A DNA stretch of 64,000 bases, from the NCBI GenBank assembly GCA_009602725.1, contig WELB01000292.1, positions 14,882-78,881 of the forward strand. Direction: 5' to 3'. The notes below the pieces were generated by a model. It made no database searches, had not been told where the DNA came from, and was given only the letters and a program-made list of their open reading frames with translations. Made by a program: the position numbers and the translations under genes. Source of the DNA: Spirogloea muscicola (Eukaryota > Streptophyta > Zygnematophyceae > Spirogloeales > Spirogloeaceae). Shown here one piece after another: positions 43,610 to 54,800 of the stretch (within the stretch, counting starts at the first letter, position 1; each line of letters starts with the position of its first letter).

Positions 43610-44458
43610 TGTAACGTTCCCTCCGTTTGAGAGTGCCAACGGTGCCGGTATCCTTACATGATCGTATCGTATGTACCGTTTAGAAGTCCCGAACGGTACC
43701 GGTGAGTTTGCTCCACTGTATAAAGCTAAGTACGCTTCGAGGTCCCGGGCTCCGTATCACGTGCGCACGCCTCGGGCCCATGCCCTGTGGGCTGGCCGGG
43801 TGGGCCAGCTCTCCCTCGGGCCAACGCCCTGCAGGCCGGCCGGGTGGTTAGCTCGCCTGGACTCATGGCCTCATGGCCTCAGTCCGTTGACCCCGTAAGT
43901 CAGGCTCTGGGCCTGGTGCGCCACTCTCTTGCGCCAGTCCCTTGGCGCTGTGCTCCAGTGTCCCTTGGATTCGTCGTATCACCTTGTCAGGCCCGACCCT
44001 TCGGAGGAGGACCTTGGGGGCGACCCTCGTCACACCATCAGGGGAGGGGTGGCAGATGGAACGCTTATCAGTAGTAGGCCGAGGCCAGACCCCTCAGTCG
44101 GACCCGTGACGCCAAGAGAGGCACAGCCCTGCTGCTGCCTGCTGCCGCAGCCGCCGCCACAGCTCTGCTGCTGCCGCCTGCTGCCCAGCCCGTCGCCGCA
44201 GCTCATCGCTGCGGGCCTCGCCGGCTCTCTGTAAGTACCATGGCTGCGCCCCTTGCGGGGACAGCTGCTGACCTTCGGTCGAGTCGCCGCCATCCGGCGG
44301 TGCCTCAGGGTACGACTTCCGCTGCGCTATGGGCGCGTATGTGTGCGTTGTGTGCGCTGGGCGGTCCACTCTCTGAGGAGGTTGTCCGAAAACCTATGTC
44401 CGAAAACCAAACACGAAGTTCTGACCATAACTATGTGATTGGGAACAAAGACGCTAAG
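43610..44458 (+). mobile_element. Solo LTR-alpha inside chromovirus A
   Basis: Starts TGTAACGTTCCCTCCG right after the GACTGGCTT of the protease-RT linker; the chromovirus resumes at TGTGCCACATCAGC. Flanks GGCTT and TGCTT differ at one base. The right part of this LTR from 44393 on belongs to the identical block shared with 58923-61735. Confidence 0.75.
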
Positions 44459-45290
44459 TGCTTTGTGCCACATCAGCATGCCTTGACTTTGAAAGCCAAC
44501 TTGCACTGAATACCGTGGCGCATGGCGCCTTGTCCTTTGCAAGAAGCTTTCCTGTGCACCGCCGCTAACGGCAGGGGGTTCCATTCTGCTGTCTGCCATG
44601 CAGATGAAGCGATTGATTCACAAGAACACTGTGCAGATGACATTTCTTGTGATGGCGGCGTTAAGTGACGAGTCTAAGCCTGACTTGTGTGTGAATGCTG
44701 CGGATTCACATGGCGGGGTTCTTGATAAGTTGCTGGAAGAGTTTGCGGATGTGTTTCTCGACTCTCGTCGGGACGGTCTACCTCCTCACCAAGGTGTGTG
44801 TCATACAATTCCATTGGAGCCAGGCGCCAACCCGCCTTACCGTCCCATGTACCGGCTGAGCCCTCTCGAATTTAAGAAATGCAATCTCAGGTCGAGGATC
44901 TGCAGGCGAAGGGCGGCTACATTGAGCCTACTCAGTCGCCGTACGGAGCACCTCTTCATTTTGTCAAGAAGAAGGATGGCACACTACGGATGTGCATTGA
45001 CTATCGGGATTTGAACAAGCTCACTATCAAGAACCGATACCCATTGCCTCGGATAGATGATTTGTTCGATTGACTCGCAGGGGCTACTGTGTTTAGCTAC
45101 CTGGACCTGGAAAGCGGGTATCATCAATTCGAATCACGCCTGCGGATATTACAAGTCGGCGTTCCGTAAGACCGTAATTCGGCACCTACATTCATGCGCG
45201 TCAGCACTTCAGCAGCCGTCAAGCTTGGTGGGGTCAGTTCAGGACAACAATTCTGCATTCAGTGGGTGTATTATTCTTAAAGAATCATAG

Positions 45291-46961
45291 TGCGGATACA
45301 GTCGATTGCCAATTGCAGAGGCTACTGTGCTGGCTGTGTGCAACGACGCCTTAAGCCATATGCGGCTAGACAGCACGGTGATCTAGGGGAAGTGCTTTTA
45401 CAAGACGTGTAAAGTATCTGATAGCGCCATCCCTAAATGCTTGTACAGTGACTAACACTACTCCGCCCAGCAGTAGATGTACGCCGCACAAGCTCATGCG
45501 AAGCTGCAGTGGCCAATAAGCGATCACCGCCCAAAGTGACATCGGAGAAACTTGCCATGAAATGTCATGGCAATACCAATTCGTCTATAAGGATGATGGA
45601 TGTGAATTTCACAATGGCCCAATAGCATTCTGGCCTACCTAGTGCTAGTGTACCGCGCTAGTACTCAATGGCTCTCACAAGCAGCCCGTGTCGTACACGA
45701 ACATCTTCACAGTAGACAGAACCTGCAAGGTCTTTGAGTATCTGGTCTAACAACCAGCCACCAGTCATGAGAATAATATAGAAAAGTATGTCTGTACTTG
45801 CGAGCTATATATTCGAGCACTTTCGAAATGTGGGAGCGAGATATTGACGTGGAGGTGGCCTACCGACAAGCAGGGACAGCCTCGATGGTGATCGACTTCC
45901 AACGCCTCGCCTGCAGGGTACAATGGTACATACACCACAGGGTACTCAGCCCGATATTGATCCGGCTCAGTATCTAGCAGCATATTGCAATTGGAGCTGG
46001 TGGACCTAAAGCACAAGGGATCCCGCTTTCCACATTGCATCAGCCCAAGCAGTGAACGTCGGACTGGGGCTGAAATTTGCGGACAAGCTCGTCCGACAAG
46101 TCAAGAAGTATCCTTGCATTTAGCAGCTGGAAAGCCCAGTAAGGACTTAGCAACAGGCGTTTGCCTTCTTCTTCAAACCGGCCTTCAGGCCCGTTCACCC
46201 AAGCTTGACTGGCGGAGGCGGAGGCAGCGCGGCTCGAGGACAACTACGATACGGTAGCTTACACCAGGTATACGCCTGATCCGCCTCAAGGACGATTTTG
46301 GCCACCTCGTTGACGGTGTGACCTTGCCCGCCACCCCTGCGCTTATCACTGCCTTCTGGCTTGAGACTACTGCCAGACCTAGGGGCTTCAGAAATGAAGG
46401 CCCAGCCGTAACTACCACTGCCGCTGGAAGAAGGCTGCTGCAGATACATTACGAAATTCCAACGAAGCTTGCTCGATGAGCGGTTCAAGGTGTTCACTGG
46501 CGTAATAGGCACGGACGCCGTCCAGTTAAGCCAAGAGAACACATGCTCAGGTAACCCGCCTTGGGTCGCTGACACTGATTGTCCAGGCCATATTGTCAGC
46601 TTCGACAGACGATCACGTTGAAGCGCCGGACGAAGTCGTAGAAGTCAGACATACTTTCTGAATGACGTCCGGCTCAATGCAAGCGTTACCTCGTATGGTG
46701 AGGAGAGAGTGAGATATCGCAAACATTCTAAACCCCCGGATTCGATCACCACAATTATATCAGATTCTGGCGGGATCGTTGGATGTATGTGGCAGCGATT
46801 CCTTCGTTGATGCAGAGTCTGTGCACAGAGCACAGAGCAAGCCCTCACCTTCGAGAGCCAGGCGTTGGGTCAGCACGGCCCGTCTGCCCACTAATTCTCG
46901 CTGGATGGAAAAGCTGGACACATCCAGCAGCAACTTAACTGGCAATTTTCATCGTCTAAAG
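45291..46961 (-). mobile_element. Degraded minus-strand gag-like region
   Basis: Weak minus-strand similarity to the gag of element C: a Cys/His-poor remnant followed by PPPPPVKLG near 46195-46260, and Ser/Gly-rich stretches near 46400. No intact domain. Possibly a very old Ty3/gypsy copy; little else can be said. Confidence 0.3.
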
Positions 46962-47121
46962 CTAAGACGCCGTTCGACCTACAGCCGCGGGCGAAGGACT
47001 TCTTCATCTCCTCCAAGAGCGCCACCGTGAAGGAGGACGCCGCTGGTTCCCTTTTTAGGACAACGGCCTCGGACTACAGATCAGCGATCCATGCCTTACC
47101 ACCAGCAGACTCACCGATCAG
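46962..47121 (+). CDS. Exon-like piece, copy 1 (unidentified protein)
   Basis: Identical to 61492-61651; see that entry. Here it is followed by the N at 47206, so it is cut off from any downstream exons. Confidence 0.35.
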
Positions 47122-47205
47122 GTATTTGTCAGCAGCATCGTCGTCCCTTTCTGCTATACTGGACTGGCCTGGTGTCCACGACACCGCAAGCAGTGACAAC
47201 AGCAT

Positions 47206-47206
47206 N
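47206..47206. other. Single N at the end of the duplicated block
   Basis: A lone N separates the last base of the 2.8-kb identical block (AGCAT) from a truncated LTR-gamma. In the other copy AGCAT continues into GTTAGCCCCG. This looks like a scaffold join rather than an ambiguous base. Confidence 0.75.
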
Positions 47207-47576
47207 GCTTCCTTCTGGAAGTGGCGGCCAGTGGCGGCCAATGGCGGCCAGCCTGCGGCGCCGCCGAGCGGCGCCCTGCGGCGCCGGCTTGCGGCGCCGC
47301 CAGTGCGTCACGGGTGTGGCGCGGCGTCACGGGCGCGCCACACGTGTCACATACACGTCACCATGAGTGTGACGGCAGATACCGGAATAGCCGAGGAGCT
47401 TCTCTCCGGAAGCCAGGAATCCGCCGCCTCTGCTGGAGGCGGCGCGCCTGCGCGTCACATTGCTGACAGGCGCGTCACATGCGCGTCGCACGCGTCAGGC
47501 ACGTGCGCGTCAGTTGGTTACACGGTCGGTAGCGCTTAACTCGGAGTTAAGCGTCCCGTAACGGCGGGGACGTTAC
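47207..47576 (-). mobile_element. LTR-gamma, partial, minus strand
   Basis: Ends GGCGGGGACGTTACA, the reverse of the gamma start. It is cut off by the N on its left. On its right the integrase of element D begins directly, so the LTR inserted into that integrase. Confidence 0.75.
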
Positions 47577-48480
47577 AGTCCCAGTAAAAGCTACCGCGGC
47601 GGGAACCCGTTCTGGCCTCCCCACCCGAAGGGGAGCTCGGGCTGCTGACCATAGTTGAGGAAGAATGGAGTCTCCTTTGTGGACGCATGATAGGCATTGT
47701 TCACAGCATATTCAGCTGGAGCCAAGTACTCATCCCAGTCAGTCTAGCAGGGGTCGACGAAGTGCCTCAACGTGTCCTCGAGAACTCGATTCATTCGCTC
47801 GGTTTGGCCATCAGATGGCTTTGGACATGGTTTGTTTCGTGCCAAGAATCATGCAAACTTCTTTCCAGAAGTGACCTGTAAAGCGAGGATCGCGGTCCGA
47901 GACCATCCTCTCAGGTACGCCATGCAATTTCCACACCGTCTCCACAAAGATGCCAGCGAAATCCTTCGCAGAAACCTGCGTAGTTGTGGGAGCAAAATGC
48001 ACCATTTTACTCAAGCGATCCACAAAGACGACAATGGCATCATAGCCGTTCCGCGTCTTAGGCAATTGTGTGATAGAATCCACACTTACATAGACCAATT
48101 CCGCTCCGGAATCTGCAAGGGCTGAAGTAATCCGGCAGGCGTGCCAGAGATTGCCTTACTACGCTGGCATGTGGCACAACTGACCACAAAAGCGCGCACC
48201 CGGGCTGAAAAGCCCTTTCACCAAAAGAAACGTCGCACAGCCTTTTGGGTTTTGCTCACTCCCAGATGATCACTGTAAGGTGTATCATGCAGCTCCTGCA
48301 TTATGTCAGTGCGCAAGGCATTGCAGTCCGGGACCACAATAGCGTCGCCTTGCCACCAGAAGCCTTTGTCATCAGTGAGGGTGCTCACGTTGGCGGCCTC
48401 AGCAAACCACGGATCGGTGCCATATGCTTGACGGATGCAGACACAGAGCAGCTCAGAGAGGTCTTCCGTGGGTAGCTGAG

Positions 48481-48904
48481 GGCCAATTTACACCGGGACG
48501 GACGGACGGACGGAGGGGTACGTGTCGCGCAGTGTATGGAACGCCCGATTATACACAGCCTGCGCGCCCGGACGCGGACGCGCGCCACGGAGGCGCCACA
48601 TCAGCGCTGACTAGGACGCCTTTTGGGGCGCGTTAAGGCGGAAACGCGCGCGTTTGCCACGAGGGCGGACGGATTGGCACCACCTCCCGACGAGGGGCCA
48701 GTTCCGTCCACCCCCCCCACTCCCTCGTCCACCCCCTTCGGCCTGCTCGAAAATGGACAGCTGGCACCCCTCACCCCCCCCCAATACACGACATTTCAAA
48801 TACGGTCCTGCACGTGCTGGCGGCCTCGGCCTCCGTGGCCGCGTTCATGCCCCCCACCGGGGCGGACGCCGGCGTCCGTCCGTCCGTCCCGGTGTAAATT
48901 GGCC
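48481..48904. mobile_element. MITE-like DNA transposon with perfect terminal inverted repeats
   Basis: The ends GGCCAATTTACACCGGGACG and CGTCCCGGTGTAAATTGGCC are exact inverse complements, and the match goes on through the GGAC repeats to about 30 bp. The surrounding RNase H-integrase linker of D is interrupted and resumes directly (compare GTCAAGCTTCTGAGCTACC in E1). The target duplication is either CTGAG (48476-48480 and 48905-48909) or, if one more G is counted in each end, TGA. The latter would suit a PIF/Harbinger-like element. No transposase: non-autonomous, 424 bp. The interior is GC-rich with C runs. Confidence 0.85.
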
Positions 48905-51900
48905 CTGAGAAGCTTGACAAGTCGGACGCAGTCCTGCAGCCCGCACTCCAGAAGCATTCAAGGTAGCCAACGCATCAGCGCCGCTAATGTTGCGACTCAC
49001 AGGGTCCGCAACAATCAGACGTTCAGGGCGATATAAGCTCACTGGAAATCGAATTGTGCCATGCACTCCGCCCATGGAGCTTGACGCCGAGTTAAATGTT
49101 GCTCCGTGTGGAAATATGTCAACGGGCAATGATCCGTGACAACCGTGAATGCCACACCTTCCAAGTAGCAACGCCAGACACGTAAGACGTGCACCACAGC
49201 CAGCACTTCCTGCTCGCCCGTAGTGTATTTTCGCTCTGCAGGTATCAGCAGGCGACTCTCAAACGCTAACGGGTGACCCTCTTGCAAGAGCACGGCACCA
49301 ATGCCGGTCAAAGAGGCATCGCAGACGAGTTCATATGGCACGCCTTCACGAGGAAAGGCCAGCACAGGCGGAGACGTCAGCGCCTGCTGATTCCCTCAAA
49401 TGCACTTTGGCATTCGAACGACCATTCCCAAGGTACGTCCGTACGAGTCAGCTTCGTAAGAGGCAGTGCCAAGATCCCATAGCCTTGTAAGAAGTAACGG
49501 AAATAATCGGCAAATCCTAGAAAGGACCCAATTGTGGCACAGTGTGTGGCACAGGCCAATCCCGTACGACGAAGTCTTCTTGGGGTCGACACGTCTGCCG
49601 TCTTTGCCCACGACATGCCCGAGGTATGTCAGCTCTGGCTGGTAAACTGCGCACTTGGACCGCTTGGCATAGAAGCGAATTTCATGCAGCAACTGCAGCG
49701 CTTGGCGCAGGTGCTTCACGTGATCCTCAGGCTTTTTGCTGAACATTAGGATATCGTCCAAAAACCAGGACAAAATGGTAGAGCAGGGGACCAAATACCC
49801 TCAACATCACCGCCTGAAATGTAGCCGGTGCATTGGTCAGACCAAAGCTTAGCACCTTGAACTGAAAAATGTCCAAGCGGCGTTTGGAACGCCGACTTCG
49901 GAACATCGGCAGATGTGATTCGAATCTGATGATATCCACTTGCCAGGTCCAGGGAGCTAAACACAGTAGCCCCGGCAAGCCAATCGAACAGATCATATAA
50001 TCGAGGCAAGGGTTATCGGTTCTTGATAGTAAGCTAATTCAAACCCCGATAATTAATGCACATCCGTGGAGTGCCATCCTTCTTCTTGACAAAGAGAATG
50101 GGTGCTCCGTATGGCGACTGAGAGGGCTCAATGTAGCCCTTCGCCAGCAGGTCCTCGACCTGGGATTGCATTTCTCGAAGTTCGAGAGGGCTCAGCCGAT
50201 ACATGGGACGGTAAGGCGGTTGAGCGCCTGGCTCCAAGTGGAATTGTGTGAGCCACACCTCGTTGAGGAGGTAGACCGTCCGGAAGAGAGTCCGGAAACA
50301 CATCCTCAAACTCTTCCAGCAGCTTATCAAGAACCCCGCCATGTGAATCCGCAGCATTCACACACAAGTCAGGCTTAGACTCGTCATTCAAAGCCACCAT
50401 CACAAGAAATGCCATCTGGACAGTGTTCTTGTGAAACAATTGCTTCATCTGCATGGCGGACAGCAGAATGGAAGCCCCTGCCGCCAGCGGCGTTGCCCAG
50501 GGAAGCTGCTTGCAAAGGACAAAGCGCCGTGCGCCACGTTGTACAGTGCAAGTCTGGCGTTCAAAGTCGAGGCATGCTGATGTGGCACATAGCCAATCAT
50601 CTCCCAGTATCACATCGAATGCAGCAGTCAACGCAATGACGTAACAAGGCACCTCGGCTTTGTATTGCTAACTGCGAATTGGAAGTGTGCACCAACCCAG
50701 CACATCGGTGGGGTGGCCATCGGCTAGTGTCACTCTAGGTAGACCATCTGCTTGCAAATGCAAGCCAGTGGAGCACACCAAATTCCTATTGACGAAGGAC
50801 ACTGAGGCCCCTGAGTCTATGAGGATCCTAGCTGGTGCCTGGGCAACCAGCCCCTCAAACAGCATAGTGTGCCCCTTATAGACACTGCTACCAAGGAATG
50901 TTTGTTGTGAGAGCGACATAAACCCTGACCGCAGTCGGGTATGGCCTACGCTGGAGGCATCGATGCGTCGTTCACGCCTAAGGAGCCTGTATCCCGCCTC
51001 GTGCGAGCACAGCAGCGACATCCCCAGCGGAGCTCGATCAGTCACGCCGCGCTACTACGGCACAATGAAGAACGGCATTTCTTCAGCTTGCCGGCTCTCA
51101 GGCTAGCTCAGATATACATCAGCAGCCAATTGCAAGTCATTGTGGGCAACCCGCACAAATAGAGGCCCTCCGGCCTCCAGACCTTGCAACAAAGCAGAAA
51201 TGGAGCGCACAACCGGCACGGTTGGCGGGCAAGCAATGCCAGCAAGATCAAACAGCTCAAGTGCGTCTGGCTGAATGAATTGGCTCCCAGACGCAAGGGT
51301 CAGGCACTCACGCTTGGGAAAGCCGCCGTGAGGACGCGCGTTCGAGCCCTGGCGTGGGTTGAAACGCTTGTTGCCGCGGTCTGCATCAGACCCGCCTGCC
51401 TGCAGCAGGGGACGCTTGCTTGGACCGGCAATGTCCGGCGTGCTGAGCACCTTGCGGGCGTGCTCCACCATCTTCCTCGAAGTCCGTGACCTGTTTCGCC
51501 GTCGCGAAATTCACCGCGACCCACCTGCGAAAACAATTAGGCAGTCCCGCCTTAAACCGTTGGCATTTGTCAATGAGCTTCATGGGCTCGCTGCGTAGCT
51601 TCGACAGCAGCAGACGGAAGCGCCGCACATCGGCCTCAAAGCCCTCGCTCCATTTTTCAACCATGCGGAGAGCATCCAATTCATCGCGGGCGCGCAGCTC
51701 CTCGTGGGGGTCACCATAGGTGGACAAAAGCGAGCTGCAGAAGAAGTCCCAGCCATTGTACTCGGCAGGCGTCGAGCCCTTCTTCAGGGTGTTCCACCAC
51801 TCCCTGGGCTCCCCTGTGAGGTTGGTTGAAGCGAGGCGCACGCGTGCCTCCGCGTCCGTTTTGGAGCACACGAACTACTCATCCATCTCATCGAGCCATG

Positions 51901-52288
51901 GCTGCAACCCTCCCCGATCATCGTGACCGGAGAACTGCCTGGGTTCATGGGCCCTGGCAAGTCCATGCTCAGGCCGGCCGTTGCTCTTGCGCATCAGTTG
52001 CAATGAGGCATCCACCTCTTGCATATGCCGCTCTACTGCGCGCTGCCGGACGAGGGTTGCGCGCTGCTCCGCGCAGATCCTCGCATCGAGCCGGTGTTGG
52101 GCTGGGACGTAGGCTGGGCTGCTGCCAGATCCTGCACGAGGAGGGCCATTCGTTGTACCTCCCCAGCCGACAAGCCGTCGTGGCCTTCGGCTCTCAGCTC
52201 GGCGTGCCCCTGAAGGGCTTGCCCCGCAGCCACTGCATCCGCAGCATCTGGCTCTGCCGTAGCCGCTGCATCCACAGCCGACCGCCCA

Positions 52289-53127
52289 TGTAACGTTCCC
52301 ACCGTTACAAGACGTAACCGCGCGAGGTGACGCGCGGTGTGACGCGCCTGTCAGCAATGTGACGCATAGGCGCGCCACCTCCAGCAGAGGCGGCGGATTC
52401 CTGTCTTCCGGAGAGAAGCTCCTCGGCATATTCTGGTATCTGCCGACACACTCGTAATGACGTGTATGTGTTACGTTTGGCGCGCCCGTGACGCCGCGCC
52501 ACACCCGTGACGCACTGGCGGCGCCGCAAGCCGGCGCCGCAGGGCGCCGCAAGCCAGCGCCGCAGTCAGAGCGCTGCCGCTCGGCGGCACCGCAGGCTGG
52601 CCGCCGTTGGCCGCCATTGGCAGCCACTGGCCGCCACTTTCAGAAGGAAGCCGCGTGGCCTGGCCACGTACTAGATTCCCCTTGTCAGGCCCGCCTTCCT
52701 GAGGTGGGCCCTGAGACGAACCTCCCAGAGACCCCAGGGGAGAGTGGCACATGAAGCACTACAAGTAGGGCTGAGAACAGACTCAGGTGACTCGGTCAAA
52801 CTCAGTGAAGCCCACGAGAGAGAGGCGCAGCCCTGCTGCCGCACCCCGCCAACGCAGCCCTGCTGCTGCCTGCTGCCGCAGCCCGTCGCCGCATCCCGTC
52901 GTCTCGGATCTTCATCGGCTCTCTGCGAGTAAGACTGTGACTGCATTCGCTGGCCCGCACTTGAGAGGTGAGCTGCTGCCTGTCGTCAGCATCTCAGGGC
53001 AAGACTTCCGCTGTCTATAACACGTGGTGCTTCGCTGTGCTTGAGGTTTGTCTCTTAACCCCAATGACCGAAATCAATCAGGACTGACTGACCCTTGACT
53101 GTGCTCCTAAGGGTCAGGAATGCTTCA
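52289..53127 (+). mobile_element. Solo LTR-gamma in the leader of D, target GCCCA
   Basis: Starts TGTAACGTTCCCACCG and ends GGTCAGGAATGCTTCA. GCCCA flanks it exactly (52284-52288 and 53128-53132). It sits in the GC-rich leader minisatellite of D. Ends with the same CTGACCC...GGGTCAG hairpin as the copy in E1. Confidence 0.9.
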
Positions 53128-53714
53128 GCCCAGCAGCCGCTGCATCCGCAGCCGACCGCTCTGCCTCCCAAGGAGGGCTTGGCCGCGCACTGAATGATTT
53201 GACACCATGCTGTCTGAAGAACACTGAGGGATCAATCCAGCTCCGACAGTCAGCAAATATCACAGTCCATACCGCAATACAGGACATCGCAAGACTGGTG
53301 CACTAGCAAGCAAGCTTGCAAGGCAGCGCGCAACCTCACACCTCAATCAGCAGGCAGGCAGACAGCCGCAAAAGGTGACCAAGACCGATGCACACGGTCG
53401 ATGCTGGCCACACGACTGACCTCACCACACAGAAAGGCTGCAAGCTCAAGCCACACCTCAAAAGGAGCGAACGCTGCAGCAAGTGGTCCTCAAGGATCGG
53501 TCTGCAATCTGGCGTTGGACGCTGGCTCACGGCGCAAGGATGGCTACGCACCCGGCGCTTCCGCGGAGCCGCCCCACGGACCAACGTCTGGCAAGCACTT
53601 CAACTTTGACAGAAAGAATGTCAGGGCAGCATATCAAGGTGATCCTTGCATCATCAGCGGCGAGCACAAGAAGTCACAAGCGCGATGGATGCAAGACCGC
53701 CTCTGATACCAAAT

Positions 53715-54800
53715 TGTAAGAAATCTCGCGCTAAACACGCAGTTAGAGACAGCAGTCCTTATTGATTTCGGCTGTAGTGGGTGTAGGAGCTAACCCACTA
53801 CACAAGGAAGCACTAGCGCATAGCGCAGCGGAAGACAGGCCCTGTGGCGCCGCCGTCCGGCGGCGACTCCATATCCTGGGCGCAGGCCGGCGCAGCAGGC
53901 CCCGCAGCGGAGTGCGGCAGCGGCTGCGGCGGCGGGCAGCGGCAAGGTTGCTCCTGGGCTTCCCGGGCTCGAACTCCTTGTCGAGCCTCAGCCCCCAAGG
54001 CTCCTTGTGCTTCCCCGTGCCCCCCCCCCTCCGGAGGTGTGAGCGGATCGCCGCATGGCCCGCCTTGCGGCAGGCCAAAGATCCTCCCTTGAACGGTTGG
54101 ATCTTGGCGAGGGGTATTTTAGGACGGGCGGGGCCCGCATCCGGGCGGGCCACTTGCCCGGCCAGCCAGCCCGCCAGCTGGCGGGTCACCTGGCCCAAAT
54201 TGTAATGATACAGCTGTCTGGTTAAGCCACATGGCTCTGTTGGCATTACATGACCGACTATTTGGGCCAGGTGACCCGCCAGCTAGCTGGCCGGGAAGTG
54301 GCCCGCCCGGGTGCGGGCCCCGCCCGTCCCGAATTACCCTTCGCCAAGGTCCGCCCTTTCAAGGGAGGATCTTTGGGCCCGCCGCAAGGTGGGCCTTGGG
54401 GCGACCCGCTCACACCCCTGGAGGGGGGGTGGCACGGGGAAGCACTAAGGAGCCTCAGGGGCTGAGGCTCGAAAAGGAGTTCGAGCCCGGGAAGCCTCAG
54501 AGCAGCCTTGCCGCTGCTCGCCGCCGCAGCCGCCGCCGCACTGCGCTGCGGGGCCTGCTGCGCCGGCCTGCGCCCAGGAGGTGGAGCCGCCGTCAAGGCG
54601 GTGCCACAGGGCCTGTCTTCCGCTGCGCTATGCGCTAGTGCTTCCTTGTGTAGTGGGTTGGCCCCTAAACCCCCTATGCTCGATTACAATAAGGACTCTC
54701 TCCCTCTAACTGCGTGTTCAGGGCGGGATTCGTTGCACAAATAGTCGGTCATGAAATGCCAACAGAGCCATGTGGCTTAACCAGACGGCTGTTCATTACA
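53715..54800 (-). mobile_element. 5' LTR-beta of D, split by another LTR-beta
   Basis: Starts (on +) TGTAAGAAATCTCGCG and ends GTTCATTACA. The inner LTR-beta lies in opposite direction at 54201-54737. Outside it at 54801 element B2 begins, so D seems to have inserted into B2. Confidence 0.8.
54201..54737 (+). mobile_element. Solo LTR-beta inside LTR-beta, target CAAAT
   Basis: Starts TGTAATGATACAGCTG and ends GGATTCGTTGCA. CAAAT flanks it exactly (54196-54200 and 54738-54742). Orientation is opposite to the host LTR of the same family. Confidence 0.9.

Larger units (their letters stand above)
42700..45290 (+). mobile_element. A: chromovirus fragment of the E1 type
   Basis: Begins in the gag tail (PMGRDKG), then protease (LMDSGASVSFVN near 43380) and VILGDDWL-type sequence near 43590; after an inserted LTR-alpha it resumes with PHQHALT, the linker and the start of reverse transcriptase ([20 protein letters not shown] near 44990). 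Broken in several places. It matches E1 closely enough to use E1 as the uninterrupted reference for the insertions at 42890-43014 and 43610-44458. Confidence 0.75.
44393..47205. repeat. 2,813-bp block identical to 58923-61735 (copy 1)
   Basis: From CCTATGTCCGAAAACC onward, base for base the same as 58923-61735 wherever compared, and all six-frame translations of the two agree. The constant offset is 14,530. It starts inside an LTR-alpha and stops exactly at the N at 47206. It holds the LTR end, part of chromovirus A, a degraded minus-strand gag-like region and an exon-like piece. Confidence 0.9.
47577..54800 (-). mobile_element. D: Ty3/gypsy chromovirus of the E1 family, minus strand
   Basis: Fossil. 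From right to left: LTR-beta 53715-54800 (split by another LTR-beta), mirrored primer-binding site 53697-53714, leader down to about 51,900 (split by a solo LTR-gamma), gag about 51,870-51,300 (WWNTLKKGSTPAEYN), protease near 50,800, reverse transcriptase near 50,350-49,700, RNase H about 49,600-49,040 (FPREGVPYELVCDASLTGIG), then integrase 48,470-47,580 after an inserted MITE. Its other end lies beyond the N. Broken at several points. Closely related to E1 along its whole length. Confidence 0.85.
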
